From: Winogradskyella helgolandensis
GTDB taxonomy: Bacteria; Bacteroidota; Bacteroidia; Flavobacteriales; Flavobacteriaceae
Length of the DNA stretch: 64,000 nt
Assembly: GCF_013404085.1 (NCBI RefSeq)
Contig: NZ_JABFHO010000001.1
Span: 248,001-312,000 of the forward strand
Direction: 5' to 3'
Part shown: positions 42,563 to 51,914 of the stretch, in pieces
How the letters are laid out: the number at the start of each line of letters is the position of its first letter
Position numbering within the stretch: the first letter of the stretch is position 1
Notes under the pieces: generated by a model
Databases searched by the model: none
What the model was told of the DNA's origin: nothing
The model's input: the letters and a program-made list of their open reading frames with translations, nothing else
Made by a program: the position numbers and the translations under genes

Positions 42563-42807
42563 GAAATAAACGCAAGCGAGAGCGGTCTAAAACGTATAGT
42601 AGTAGGTTTAAAGCTTGGAATGACGATTTTTATTTTTAAATCACAAATAAAATACGCAGAAACAACAACTTAAACAAATCAAACTGACTATTCTATAATG
42701 CAAATTTTGAAGATTAAAAAAAGCACAATAAACGCAATAATAATCCTACAAAAATTAAATTTTAAGGCATTAAATCCTTAAATTTGAGATAGAAAGACAT
42801 ACGTATT
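42563..42807. other. Intergenic region between the remnant and the sensor kinase
   Basis: This 245-bp stretch is AT-rich without a gene. AAATTTTAAGG (near 42757) and CCTTAAATTT (near 42776) form a small imperfect hairpin just upstream of the histidine kinase start at 42808. It could be a leader structure or attenuator. No clear promoter box was found. Confidence 0.35.
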
Positions 42808-44787
42808 ATGACGTATCTATCTCACTTAGCGATTTATATAATCTATCCTCTTGCCTTAACAAGTTCATACAGTATCAATATTGCCAAATTAGAACCTGCT
42901 AACACCTCTATTTATTACAAAAACGAAGTCATTGTTATTGCAAAAGACTCAGCCAAAATTGCGTTTAAAAACAAAATAGTTAAAGCTTCTAATGACTCTC
43001 TGAGAATCGTAACAGCTTATTTTGAATACGGACAATATCTACATACCATTGGAGATAACGAGGCGTCTCTAATTAACTTAAACATTGCCATAAAACTTGC
43101 TGAACAAATAAACAATGATAAAAAAACTGCAGAAATTGGCAACTACCTCGCCAACGTTTATTGGCAAGCTGGTAAATATCAATCGTCAACAGACACCTTC
43201 ATACTCGCCTATCAAAGTGCTAAAAAAACAAATGACAGTAGCCAAATGGCAAAAGTGAGCATGAATTTAGCCTCCAATTATAACTATTTAGGAGATTACG
43301 ACCAAGCCATAAAATATGCACTCAATGCCTTAAAAATTAAAGAAACAGCCAAAGACTGGGAACGCATTTGTTACCATTATGTCGCTATGGCAACCATTTT
43401 TAAGGAAACCAATAATATTGAAAAATGGGACTACTACATTAATAAAGCCTACAAATTAAAAGATGTAGAGCATTGTGCTTCGTTTGGAGATATAGCAAAG
43501 ATTTACAATAACCTAGGCTCTCTGTCTGTAAGAAAAGGTGATAACCAAAAAGCACTCGCATATTTCGATTCCCTTTTAGTTTTAAGTAAAGAAGTCAGTT
43601 TTAACAAAGGTATAAGTGCTGCTTTGGGAAACAGTTCTGACATATACAAAAGCCTTAACCAAACCCAAAAAGCCTTAGAGTTATTACTAGAATCTGAACA
43701 GTATTTTAGCGACCCTTATGAAATCATTTCTAACAATAACAGCAAAGCTGAACTTTACAGCTTATTAGGTCAAAAGAAAACAGCACTAGATTTGGTGTTA
43801 AAAAACACCACTTTAAATGACTTAAGATTTTACTCAATGGAGCACGAAAAAACCTTGAGTTTATTATCGCAACTGAGTGCTGATTTACAAGATTACAAAA
43901 CAGCTTATAAGTGGAATGACTCCTTAAGAATTCTTGAAAACAAACTACGCGACGATAAAGTTCGTAAAGGGATTGAAGAATTAGAAACTAAATATGAAAC
44001 CGAAAAAAAGGAACAGCAAATTGACTTACTAACCACAGAAAACGAACTTAAAAACCAAAGAATTAAAGCAGGATTTGTTATTGTTATAATTCTAATTGTT
44101 ATTGTACTGCTTATTCTTTACATCCTTAATATTAGAAACAAGCAAGCCGAATTAAAGCAAAATAATTTACGCTTACAAGTATTAAGAACTCAAATGAATC
44201 CGCACTTTATATTCAATGCTTTGGGTTCTATTCAAAATTACATGTTGAAAAACGATGCTCGGAAAGCTTCGCAATATCTATCGCAATTTGCGTCGTTAAC
44301 ACGTGCTACTTTAAGTTATTCCACAGCAGAATCCATCTCTTTAGCTGATGAAATTGGCATGTTAGAAAACTATATGGCATTAGAAAAAATGCGAAAACAA
44401 GACAGGTTTGATTATTCTATTAATTACGATGAAAATTTAGATCTAGATTTTATTAGAATTCCACCAATGCTCAATCAACCTTTTATTGAAAACGCTATAA
44501 AACATGGCTTTAAACATATTAATAAAGGAGGTGTTTTAACCATCAATATAACAGACAAAAAAGATTGGATTGAATTTATTATTGAAGATAATGGAGAGGG
44601 ATTCCCAAAAGAATCACCAAAAGGAAATCATAAATCTATGGCGATGTCCATTTTTGAAAACAGAAGAAAACTTATAAAACAGAAATATAAAAAAGATTTT
44701 AAGTTCCAAATTTTAAACTTACAAGACGAATATCCAAGCCAAACTGGTGTACGAATAACTATATATATACCCATTATAAATGATTAA
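42808..44787 (+). CDS. LytS-type sensor histidine kinase with TPR sensor region
   Basis: A 659-residue membrane kinase. A TPR-rich extracytoplasmic region spans about residues 55-370 (repeats such as AEIGNYLANVYWQAGKYQ and AKIYNNLGSLSVRKGDNQ). A coiled coil at about 390-410 and one transmembrane helix (about 420-442, VIVIILIVIVLLILYIL) follow, then a His_kinase domain with QMNPHFIFNALGSIQNYML (phosphorylated His near 468) and a HATPase end (NQPFIENAIKH, EDNGEGFP). It pairs with the LytTR regulator whose start it overlaps by 8 bp. The signal is unknown; TPR sensors often bind peptides or proteins. Confidence 0.9.
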   Translation: MTYLSHLAIYIIYPLALTSSYSINIAKLEPANTSIYYKNEVIVIAKDSAKIAFKNKIVKASNDSLRIVTAYFEYGQYLHTIGDNEASLINLNIAIKLAEQINNDKKTAEIGNYLANVYWQAGKYQSSTDTFILAYQSAKKTNDSSQMAKVSMNLASNYNYLGDYDQAIKYALNALKIKETAKDWERICYHYVAMATIFKETNNIEKWDYYINKAYKLKDVEHCASFGDIAKIYNNLGSLSVRKGDNQKALAYFDSLLVLSKEVSFNKGISAALGNSSDIYKSLNQTQKALELLLESEQYFSDPYEIISNNNSKAELYSLLGQKKTALDLVLKNTTLNDLRFYSMEHEKTLSLLSQLSADLQDYKTAYKWNDSLRILENKLRDDKVRKGIEELETKYETEKKEQQIDLLTTENELKNQRIKAGFVIVIILIVIVLLILYILNIRNKQAELKQNNLRLQVLRTQMNPHFIFNALGSIQNYMLKNDARKASQYLSQFASLTRATLSYSTAESISLADEIGMLENYMALEKMRKQDRFDYSINYDENLDLDFIRIPPMLNQPFIENAIKHGFKHINKGGVLTINITDKKDWIEFIIEDNGEGFPKESPKGNHKSMAMSIFENRRKLIKQKYKKDFKFQILNLQDEYPSQTGVRITIYIPIIND

Positions 44788-45529
44788 AGCCATTATTATA
44801 GACGACGAAACTGCCATGAGAGCAGTTAATAGCCAATTATTATCTGAATATTTTCCAGAAATAAAACAAGTAGGCACAGCGAGTTGTATTAAATCAGGTA
44901 TTGATTTAATACATAAGGAAAATCCCGATTTGGTTTTATTAGACATACAATTGTCTGATGGTTCTGGGTTTCAGCTATTACAAAAATTACCATCCTATGA
45001 TTTTAAGGTCGTTTTTATTACTGCATTTGATTCGTTTGCCATAAAAGCCATAAAATTTAGTGCTATAGATTATATTTTAAAACCGATAAATGAAATTGAA
45101 TTTCAACAAGCCATACAGCGCGCTATTGAGCTAATCGAAAAAAAAGAGCACACAGAATCTCAATTCAATGTTTTAATGGATTCGTTTAAAAAAGAATTGC
45201 AGAACAAAAAGCTCGTTTTACGTACTCAAAACTCCATACATGTTGTTGACATTAGCGATATTCACTTTTGTAAAAGTGATAACAGTTACACCACCTTTTA
45301 TTTTGATGATAACGAAAAAATACTCGTTTCAAAAAGCCTAAAAGAATACGAAAGCTTACTTAAGGAGTACGGTTTTTTCAGACCTCATCAATCCTACTTA
45401 GTAAACCTCAATCACATTAAAAAGGTAGACAAAACGGATCATGGCTTTATTATCATGAAAAACAAAAAAGAAATTCCTATTTCTACGCGCCAAAAGAAAA
45501 ATCTAATTGACTTGTTAGATCATTTATAA
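44780..45529 (+). CDS. LytTR-family response regulator
   Basis: A 249-residue response regulator. The receiver domain has IIDDETAMR, DLVLLDIQLSDGSGF (phosphoacceptor Asp in LLD) and DYILKPINE (Lys). The LytTR DNA-binding domain is about residues 145-245, with FCKSDNSYTTFYF and FRPHQSYLVNLNHIKKVDK. It is coupled translationally to the LytS-type kinase. The downstream run of envelope proteins (45768-51188) is a plausible target set, but no LytTR site was identified by eye. Confidence 0.9.
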   Translation: MIKAIIIDDETAMRAVNSQLLSEYFPEIKQVGTASCIKSGIDLIHKENPDLVLLDIQLSDGSGFQLLQKLPSYDFKVVFITAFDSFAIKAIKFSAIDYILKPINEIEFQQAIQRAIELIEKKEHTESQFNVLMDSFKKELQNKKLVLRTQNSIHVVDISDIHFCKSDNSYTTFYFDDNEKILVSKSLKEYESLLKEYGFFRPHQSYLVNLNHIKKVDKTDHGFIIMKNKKEIPISTRQKKNLIDLLDHL

Positions 45530-45767
45530 GTAAACTTTACTACTTCAAACAATTTAAACATCTATTCGCCTAAGCTAATCTAGGTGAAACACTTATCTAT
45601 TCGCTTCATTTGATGCATTTAACATTCATTTCCACTAGAAAAACATAAAATTGTGTTGCAAATTCCATTCAAAAACTAGCGAATTCAAAGTGCCTTACAA
45701 CGCAATCAAATTCACTGAAAAACAACTAAATATCTATTGTAAATTTATATGACAAACAACGAGAGTC
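45530..45767. other. Gene-free gap before the OmpA-family gene
   Basis: The 238-bp AT-rich gap has no ORF of interest. TAAATTTA near 45740 partly resembles the -7 box but lacks the final TTTG. Likely promoter region for the OmpA-family gene. Confidence 0.35.
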
Positions 45768-47060
45768 ATGAAAACTTTACACATAAAAACAAGCTCTAAA
45801 CATCTGTTTAAGATCCTATTGGTTTTTAGTTTACTCATTACCATTCCACAATTTTCTAACGGACAAATTTTAAAACGACTTAAAAAGAAAGCCGAAGATA
45901 AAATAGAACGCGAAGCTGAAAAGAGAGCCGAAAAACGTATCAATACTAAAATTGATAACGAATATGACAAAGCCGAAGATGCTATAGATGGCAAAGACAA
46001 AAAGAAAACAGATAGTGCTTCAGAAGAAACAAAGTCTAAAAAAACTGACTCTAATCAAAACAAAAAAACTAGTGCAGAAACAAAAAATGAAAAACCAAAT
46101 GTGGCTTGGAGTAAGTTTGATTTTATACCTGGAGATACTGTGATTTTTGAGGATGGCCCAAGTATAAATGAAGAAAACGGTGAGTTTCCGAGTCGCTGGG
46201 ATTTAATTGAAGGAGGGACTGAAGTTGCTGAATTTAATGGAACACCAGTTATAATGTTTCTAGACGATGGTGCTGAAATAATTCCGTATTTAAAAAATTC
46301 AAGCGAAGATTATTTACCCGAAGTTTTTACAATAGAAATGGATGTATGGTTTGGTGAAGAACAAGCTTTTAAGAGATATTGGATCGAGTTTTTTGATAAA
46401 AAAAATCAAAGACGTGGTGAAACTACCGATTTAGAATTATACCCAAATGGATTAGAATATGGATCTTCAAATAAAAGATATCCAGGCAGAGAAAATGTAA
46501 ACTGGGGAGTAATAGTTGAACCTGCTTGGAGACATATATCTATAGCATATACAAAAGGTAAATTTAAAGCTTATATGGATGATACTCGTTTGATTAACAT
46601 TCCTCATCTCGAGGGAAATCCGACCGGAATCACAATTGAATCTGAGTCAGGCTCATATACATATATCAAAAACATTCGTATTGCTAAAGGTGGAGTTAAA
46701 TACTATGACAGAGTTTTATCTGAAGGAAAAATCATAGTAAACGGTATAAAATTCGATGTAAATAAAGCCACCTTAAAAGCAGAAAGTATGGGTCCAATTA
46801 ATACTATTTTCGACTTAATGCAAAAACAACCAGAACTAAACTTTAGTGTAGAAGGCCATACAGATAGTGACGGTGGAGACGAAGCCAACATGGAATTATC
46901 TAAAGAAAGGGGAAGAGCCGTAATGACTAAATTAATAGAAATGGGAATATCAGCAAACCGACTTAAATCTAATGGGTATGGAGAAAGCCTGCCTATTGAT
47001 AACAATAGTTCACCAGAGGGAAAAGCCAACAACAGACGCGTAGAATTTGTGAAATTTTAA
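45768..47060 (+). CDS. OmpA-family outer-membrane protein with charged linker and laminin-like domain
   Basis: A 430-residue protein. A signal peptide ends near QFSNGQ (residue 32). A Lys/Glu-rich helical linker (about 33-110) is followed by a beta-sandwich-like middle (FDFIPGDTVIFEDG to YTYIKNIRIAKGG). The C-terminal OmpA peptidoglycan-binding domain reads VEGHTDSDGGDEANMELSKE (about 363-382) with NNRRVEFVKF at the end. It should tether the outer membrane to peptidoglycan while exposing the middle domain. It is the first gene after the LytS/LytTR pair and is 22 bp before the next outer-membrane gene. Confidence 0.87.
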   Translation: MKTLHIKTSSKHLFKILLVFSLLITIPQFSNGQILKRLKKKAEDKIEREAEKRAEKRINTKIDNEYDKAEDAIDGKDKKKTDSASEETKSKKTDSNQNKKTSAETKNEKPNVAWSKFDFIPGDTVIFEDGPSINEENGEFPSRWDLIEGGTEVAEFNGTPVIMFLDDGAEIIPYLKNSSEDYLPEVFTIEMDVWFGEEQAFKRYWIEFFDKKNQRRGETTDLELYPNGLEYGSSNKRYPGRENVNWGVIVEPAWRHISIAYTKGKFKAYMDDTRLINIPHLEGNPTGITIESESGSYTYIKNIRIAKGGVKYYDRVLSEGKIIVNGIKFDVNKATLKAESMGPINTIFDLMQKQPELNFSVEGHTDSDGGDEANMELSKERGRAVMTKLIEMGISANRLKSNGYGESLPIDNNSSPEGKANNRRVEFVKF

Positions 47061-47082
47061 ACTAATATAAAACCAAACTATC

Positions 47083-47637
47083 ATGAAAAAAGTAAAGCTA
47101 TTTTTCGCATCAGCAATTATAATATTGATTGCATTTACAACACAACAATTAGAAGCTCAAGACTCTAAAATTTTAGCAGGAGCTGGTATTGCCTATGCAA
47201 CTGAAATAAATTCAGCAGCCATTTTTGCCAAAGGCGTTTATCAAATTAACGATGAATGGGAAGCTTCTCTAGGTATCAACTATTTCTTCCCAAAAGGAGA
47301 AGGAGCGTATGAAATAAAATGGTTAGGATTTGATTTAGATGCACATTATGTATTTTCAAAAACGGACAATCTTGATTTCTATGGCATTGCAGGATTAAAT
47401 GTTATGCGTGTTAGCATACCAAGTTATGATATTGATTATGGTGATTATGATTTCCCTTATGATGATGAACCTACCACATCAACTAGCACAATAAGTAATA
47501 CAGAGACCGGTATCAATTTAGGTGCAGGTGCACGATATAAACTATCTGATAATTTATACGGTTTAGGAGAAGCTAAATATGCTATAAATAATGGTGGATA
47601 CTTACAAGTATGCGCAGGTGTTTTGTTTGGATTTTAA
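47083..47637 (+). CDS. Small outer-membrane beta-barrel protein (porin-like)
   Basis: A 184-residue protein with a signal peptide (about residues 1-25, ending LEAQ) and an alternating aromatic/polar pattern of an eight-stranded barrel, ending VCAGVLFGF with C-terminal phenylalanine. The loop NTETGINLGAGARYKLSDNL is typical of opacity/outer-membrane barrels. An acidic extracellular loop (YDIDYGDYDFPYDDEP) is unusual. It follows the OmpA gene closely, so both are probably transcribed together. Confidence 0.78.
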   Translation: MKKVKLFFASAIIILIAFTTQQLEAQDSKILAGAGIAYATEINSAAIFAKGVYQINDEWEASLGINYFFPKGEGAYEIKWLGFDLDAHYVFSKTDNLDFYGIAGLNVMRVSIPSYDIDYGDYDFPYDDEPTTSTSTISNTETGINLGAGARYKLSDNLYGLGEAKYAINNGGYLQVCAGVLFGF

Positions 47638-47730
47638 AAACAATATCGCTGAAACGAAAGTGAATTCAACTTCATTTTACAGACCTAAAAAATTAAGAAG
47701 ATTAAATAATAATCACAAAACAAACAAATC

Positions 47731-48204
47731 ATGAAAAAATCTATTGTAGTAATCGTCATTTTATTAAGTGCGTTAAGTCTAACGCTAAGCTCATGTAGTA
47801 GCGACGATGACTCAGACTCAAAACCAACACTAGCAACTGGAAGTTATGAAATTTATTTGGACGGAGTACTTTTCTTGGAAGGAACAAATGCAGATGTAGG
47901 TCTAATTAAAGACGACCAAGGCAACTACGTAAACACCGTTACTATTGGTACGGGAACTGAAACCGCGATTATAGTTTCTGGTTTTCCAACATCAATTAGT
48001 GGTGAATCCAATATGGATTCAGACGGAGACCCTGGAGTTAATATAATTGCAGGACAAAACCTTTATGATACAAGATCAGGAACGTTAACACGTACATCAG
48101 CCAGCAGAATATCATTTGACGGCACATGTACAGATTGGCCTAATTTACAATCTTATAGCATAACCGGTTTTGTAGAATCTACCGCTTGGGAAGTTATAGA
48201 TTAA
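47731..48204 (+). CDS. Surface lipoprotein of unknown function (SSCSSDDD N-terminus)
   Basis: A 157-residue lipoprotein with the lipobox at LSSCSS (Cys22) followed by SDDDSDSK, the acidic lipoprotein-export-type signal found on Bacteroidota surface lipoproteins. The mature part is beta-rich with no recognisable family. A strong terminator (48260-48321) follows, so this is the last gene of its transcript. The two genes before it and this one could be a common unit, although a 93-bp gap separates them. Confidence 0.72.
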   Translation: MKKSIVVIVILLSALSLTLSSCSSDDDSDSKPTLATGSYEIYLDGVLFLEGTNADVGLIKDDQGNYVNTVTIGTGTETAIIVSGFPTSISGESNMDSDGDPGVNIIAGQNLYDTRSGTLTRTSASRISFDGTCTDWPNLQSYSITGFVESTAWEVID

Positions 48205-48259
48205 TAAAACAAAAGCTCTTTTGGAAAAATATGACGTAACGCTTATTTATTAGAGCAAT

Positions 48260-48321
48260 GCAAGAGTGCATACTTATAATTTTTGGGGCTATTAATCAAT
48301 CCGTATGCGCTCTTGCTTTTT
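48260..48321 (+). terminator. Rho-independent terminator after the lipoprotein gene
   Basis: GCAAGAGTGCATAC (48260-48273) and GTATGCGCTCTTGC (48303-48316) form a 14-bp stem with one G-T wobble, followed by six T residues. The loop is 29 nt. It separates the lipoprotein gene from the lipocalin-like gene at 48372. Confidence 0.82.
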
Positions 48322-48371
48322 TAATCTAAATATTATTTTAGAATTTACTTATTACCTATTACAGCTTTATC

Positions 48372-49604
48372 ATGAAAAAAATATATGTCATTATAACCAC
48401 AATTTTGCTCGTCGTTGGGCCATCTAATGCTCAAAAAAAAGAACTTATAGGGAATTGGCTGGCAACACAAGTTGAAACCCAAGGTGCAATTGAAAATCCT
48501 TATCTCCTTTTTGATTATACAAAAGACGGAAAAATGATACTAATGGGAATGGAAATCGCCAGATGGCACTATAACAAAAAGACAAATGAAATTGTAATGA
48601 CATCAGAATTTGATAAGGATTTTAATGGTAACGCAAAAATCTTAATTCTCACTAAAAACCAACTAATTGTTGAAAAAGATGGCACTAAAATAACCTACCA
48701 AAAACTGAATTTAGAAAAAGTTGCAATGGCCAATAAAAAGTCTGGGCTTATAGGTGAATGGGAATTTGAAAACAACGAAAATCCAGATATAACATCACGT
48801 ATTACTTTTAAATCACCTGACGGTTATGTAATAATTCAGAAAAAAGAATATATGGAAACCAAGCTAAAAGGCACATGGATTTTTAACCCCAAAAAGATGA
48901 CACTTATTATGATTGGCCTTAGGGATGAAACCTTACCAATTAGAGAAAGTAAGGTTATTCAATTAAATGAAAATAATTTTGAGTTAGAAAACTATAATAA
49001 AACATTTAAAGCCCATAAAATAGTAGAAATGACTACAAAAGAAGAAAGCACTGTGGAACGTGAACATCTCACATTCTATTACGAAGATTTCTTCACAGAA
49101 AATGGTGATGAGAAATACGCAGCAGATAAAGAAAAATTACCATGGAACAATTGGAAGATCATGAAAAAAGACCTACTAAATGTTCACCAACTAGTTTACA
49201 GTTACGAATTTAACAACGATGCTAATGCCGTATTTGAAACCGAAATATTAACAACAGATGTGATAGCAAATTTAGAATACGAAGGTTTCATTATTGAAAA
49301 CATTTTTAGTAGCTATGACACATCAGGCAACCCAGAACCAGGGCCAAATACGGATGCAAACCACCCTTTGTATCCCTTACAAGAATATATGTATAGAATC
49401 GTAGGAAATGAGCAAATAACAACACCTGCTGGTACTTTTGATTGCACAATAATCGAAGTTTCAAATGACTATGACATGAATAAAAAATTATGGATGATAT
49501 CTGATAAAATTGGTATTTACGCTAAAATAATAGATGAAAACACTAGCGAAATTCACCCTTACTATCACCTCTACACCTTACAAAAGATAATATATAAGGA
49601 TTAA
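48372..49604 (+). CDS. Lipocalin-like/DUF3108-like secreted protein, two lipocalin-type repeats
   Basis: A 410-residue protein with a signal peptide (residues 1-20, ending SNAQ). Two short lipocalin-type beginnings follow, KKELIGNWLATQVETQG (about 22-38) and KSGLIGEWEFENNENPD (about 126-142). A C-terminal domain of about 190 residues has VGNEQITTPAGTFDCTIIEVS, a pattern seen in DUF3108-like extracytoplasmic proteins. It may bind lipids or a hydrophobic ligand. It is the first of three monocistronic-looking lipoprotein or secreted genes. Confidence 0.68.
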   Translation: MKKIYVIITTILLVVGPSNAQKKELIGNWLATQVETQGAIENPYLLFDYTKDGKMILMGMEIARWHYNKKTNEIVMTSEFDKDFNGNAKILILTKNQLIVEKDGTKITYQKLNLEKVAMANKKSGLIGEWEFENNENPDITSRITFKSPDGYVIIQKKEYMETKLKGTWIFNPKKMTLIMIGLRDETLPIRESKVIQLNENNFELENYNKTFKAHKIVEMTTKEESTVEREHLTFYYEDFFTENGDEKYAADKEKLPWNNWKIMKKDLLNVHQLVYSYEFNNDANAVFETEILTTDVIANLEYEGFIIENIFSSYDTSGNPEPGPNTDANHPLYPLQEYMYRIVGNEQITTPAGTFDCTIIEVSNDYDMNKKLWMISDKIGIYAKIIDENTSEIHPYYHLYTLQKIIYKD

Positions 49605-49643
49605 TCCATTTTTAAGAATATGAACCCTTAAATTAAAAATATT

Positions 49644-50162
49644 ATGAAAACTACAGCAAAAATTTTATCCGTATTACTTATGTGTTTCGTAGGTACATCT
49701 TGCGAATCCGATCTCTTAGATGTCGATTTTGACACCACAGTAAAATCTACCATTGTCGCACACGTTAACCAAGGTCAAGAAACCATAGATGAGTCCGTTA
49801 TTTTAAGCTTAGACAATAACGACACCCACGATTACTTAGACAACATCAAAGGTGTTACAATTAAAAAATTAACCTATAAAATCATTAGTTTTTCCGGGTA
49901 TTCGGAAGGCTCGGTGGATATAGATTTTTATGCCGATAACGTTACATTAAAAACTGAAGCATTTGTTGTAAAAGATGCTTATAACGCTTCTACTATTTTT
50001 GAAATTACAGACGTCAGTAAACTAAATTTAATGGCAGATTTACTTAAATCCAATAATAAAACAACTGTTGGTATAAAAGGAAGCACAATTGCTACTGATG
50101 ACGCAATGAATTTTAATATTGAAGTCACAGCCGATTTAGAAATCACTGCAAATCCTTTGTAA
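49644..50162 (+). CDS. Lipoprotein of unknown function
   Basis: A 172-residue lipoprotein with lipobox GTSCES (Cys20) and then a beta-rich domain (VKSTIVAHVNQGQETIDESV). The repeated IxxLTYKIISFSGY and NIEVTADLEI strands suggest an immunoglobulin-like or beta-sandwich domain. No named family. It lies 39 bp after the lipocalin-like gene and may be co-transcribed with it. Confidence 0.68.
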   Translation: MKTTAKILSVLLMCFVGTSCESDLLDVDFDTTVKSTIVAHVNQGQETIDESVILSLDNNDTHDYLDNIKGVTIKKLTYKIISFSGYSEGSVDIDFYADNVTLKTEAFVVKDAYNASTIFEITDVSKLNLMADLLKSNNKTTVGIKGSTIATDDAMNFNIEVTADLEITANPL

Positions 50163-50291
50163 CCGTATAACTATCCTCATGAAATGCGCATGTTCAAAAT
50201 TTTGTCATCTATAAAAATGATAAACAGAAAATTGCATGCCTATACTGAATGACGTTGAAATAATACCTTAAAAAAAAATAATTAAAAACAC

Positions 50292-51188
50292 ATGAAAACA
50301 TTTAGCCTCTTCGTCGTTGCCTTAATGTTATTGAGCTGCAACGAGAGCCAAAGCAATACATATATTGATACTTTGGCCAATACACCACAACAAGATACCA
50401 TGCTAAAACGCTATAAAGTAAAGTCTGGCATCATAACATATAAAATCACTATAACAGGTGATGTCATGGGAAGTAAAATTACTGGTAGCGGTACAGAAAG
50501 TCTCTATTTTACAAACTATGGAGCTTTAGAATTAGTTGAAGAAATAACTTCTCAGACTACAGCAGTAAATGTATTTGGGAATAAATCTACAAAAACAACT
50601 GAAACACACACCATGAAAAAACTTGATAATGGTGATAGCTATAGTGTAGATTTTAAACAGAAAAAAATCTATAAAATACAAGATCCTGCAATGCAACTAA
50701 CTAAAACATATGAACCTAATGCAGATGCCGGAGAAGTAGGAGAAGACATGCTCACAGCTATAGGTGGAAAAAAAATAGGCAATGAAACCTATAAAGATTT
50801 CGAATGCGACATTTGGGAAGCAATGGGAATTAAACAATGGATTTACAAAGGGGTTACCTTAAAATCTGTTGGCACATTAATGGGAATTAAAACCACCAAA
50901 GAAGCTACAAATATTGCGTTTAATATTGATGTCTCAGAAAGTCATTTCAAACTTCCTGATTATACAATTGTAGAGCAAGATGAATTATTTGGAGATGTTG
51001 AAATTGATACAGATTTCAATTCAAACCTTGAAGACACAGACTACGACTTAAGTAAAATTAAAAACATGTCTTTTGAAGAATGGAAAAAGAAGGCTACACT
51101 AAATGATGAAGAACTAGGAGAAATGAGTGAAGCCGAGTTACGTGAAACTTACGACATGATTCAAAAAATGATTAAAATGAGAGGCTAA
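50292..51188 (+). CDS. Lipoprotein with beta-barrel-like domain, unknown function
   Basis: A 298-residue lipoprotein with lipobox LLSCNE (Cys16). The main domain (YKVKSGIITYKITITGDVMG through AFNIDVSESHFKLP) is a beta-rich ligand-binding type seen in extracytoplasmic LolA/DUF4412-like proteins. The C-terminal EEWKKKATLNDEELGEMSEA is helical and charged. It could take part in lipoprotein or hydrophobic-ligand traffic, but no motif proves it. A terminator follows at 51263-51301. Confidence 0.66.
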   Translation: MKTFSLFVVALMLLSCNESQSNTYIDTLANTPQQDTMLKRYKVKSGIITYKITITGDVMGSKITGSGTESLYFTNYGALELVEEITSQTTAVNVFGNKSTKTTETHTMKKLDNGDSYSVDFKQKKIYKIQDPAMQLTKTYEPNADAGEVGEDMLTAIGGKKIGNETYKDFECDIWEAMGIKQWIYKGVTLKSVGTLMGIKTTKEATNIAFNIDVSESHFKLPDYTIVEQDELFGDVEIDTDFNSNLEDTDYDLSKIKNMSFEEWKKKATLNDEELGEMSEAELRETYDMIQKMIKMRG

Positions 51189-51262
51189 TAAGCATATAGA
51201 AATGTTATGGTTTTAATTTCAATAACTTCCTAATAAAATATTTGACATTAAACTATGAGAAC

Positions 51263-51305
51263 AAAATCGGAGTTTTAATTTATATTATGAGCTCCGATTT
51301 TCAAT
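51263..51305 (+). terminator. Terminator after the lipoprotein gene at 50292
   Basis: AAAATCGGAG (51263-51272) and CTCCGATTTT (51292-51301) are perfect 10-bp arms around a 19-nt loop, with T-rich sequence after the stem. The symmetric A/T flanks mean it may work on both strands. Confidence 0.7.
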
Positions 51306-51412
51306 TAAAATATAATTTTCACATGTAAAAATTTTTATATTTTTTACACCTATATTTCATTATTCATTTCATATTACGACCTAGGACAGGAGTTAAATAC
51401 AAATTAATTTAA

Positions 51413-51512
51413 TAAAAAAAAGCATCCACGATCTGGATGCTAGATTTCTAATATTTTGTATGGCATGCTGCTCCGTACCAAGTCAATGTGAAGGTGTGCC
51501 TTACAAAACTTT
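51413..51512 (-). ncRNA. Candidate structured small RNA of unknown family
   Basis: A minus-strand transcript of about 100 nt is predicted. The TAnnTTTG box TATTTTTG (51519-51526) precedes it. A long internal stem TTTTGTA-GGCA (51454-51465) pairs with TGCC-TACAAAA (51497-51508), with one A-A mismatch on the transcript. Its apical part holds the conserved-looking GGTACGGAGCAGCA. The 3' end is the hairpin AGCATCCA/TGGATGCT (51421-51441) followed by eight T residues. It is not recognisable as tmRNA, RNase P or standard SRP RNA (the GGAA tetraloop signature is absent). It stands alone. Confidence 0.5.
51421..51441 (-). terminator. Terminator hairpin of the candidate small RNA
   Basis: AGCATCCA (51421-51428) and TGGATGCT (51434-51441) are perfect arms around CGATC. 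On the minus strand the hairpin is followed by a T run (the A run at 51413-51420), a textbook intrinsic terminator. Confidence 0.8.
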
Positions 51513-51518
51513 ACACTT

Positions 51519-51526
51519 CAAAAATA
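51519..51526 (-). promoter_or_regulatory. TAnnTTTG promoter-like -7 box for the small RNA
   Basis: Minus-strand TATTTTTG matches TAnnTTTG. It begins about 7 nt before the predicted RNA. No convincing -33 TTG box was seen. Confidence 0.4.
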
Positions 51527-51827
51527 GCAGACACCTTTATGATTTATGTTAAATGCAGATTTAGTTTAAGTTATTAATACGTTGTAAAAAACCGTTCATT
51601 ATTGCCTCAATATTAACTTAGAATGCTTGTGTGCATTAATATTCAACACTAAAGTCCTAAAAAAATTTAAAAAATCGTTTAGCTCTTATTATTCTGCAAT
51701 ACATATTTTAGCTCTAAAAACAAACCCTTAAATAATGCATATCAAAAGATTAGATATTTTTTTTAATGAACATGCTCTAAAGTTCGTTAAAAATTAATTC
51801 TTCAGCTTAAAAAAACATCTGTTTATA

Positions 51828-51871
51828 ATAATGTGAAAGCACTCTTATATTTCAAGGCACTTTCACATTAT
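51828..51871 (-). terminator. Probable terminator downstream of the lipoprotein gene at 51915
   Basis: ATAATGTGAAAG (51828-51839) and CTTTCACATTAT (51860-51871) form a 12-bp perfect stem with a 20-nt loop, 44 bp beyond the stop codon of the minus-strand gene. The T tract after it is weak, so a repeat or processing element is possible. Confidence 0.55.
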
Positions 51872-51914
51872 ATAAAGCTACAAAATCATACCGTTAAATA
51901 TAAAGTAGTTTTCT

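Larger units (their letters stand above)
51189..51914. other. 726-bp gene-free region holding terminators and a candidate structured RNA
   Basis: Between the convergent lipoprotein genes no protein gene is supported. It contains the plus-strand terminator at 51263, the minus-strand candidate RNA at 51413-51512 with its own hairpin, and a 12-bp perfect inverted repeat at 51828-51871. The stretch 51540-51820 is AT-rich and shows nothing else. Confidence 0.6.

Noticed and set aside
51413..51512. Signal recognition particle RNA
   Set aside because: Length and stem would fit, but the conserved GGAA loop and its flanking AGG/AGCAG internal-loop pattern of domain IV are not present in the expected arrangement.
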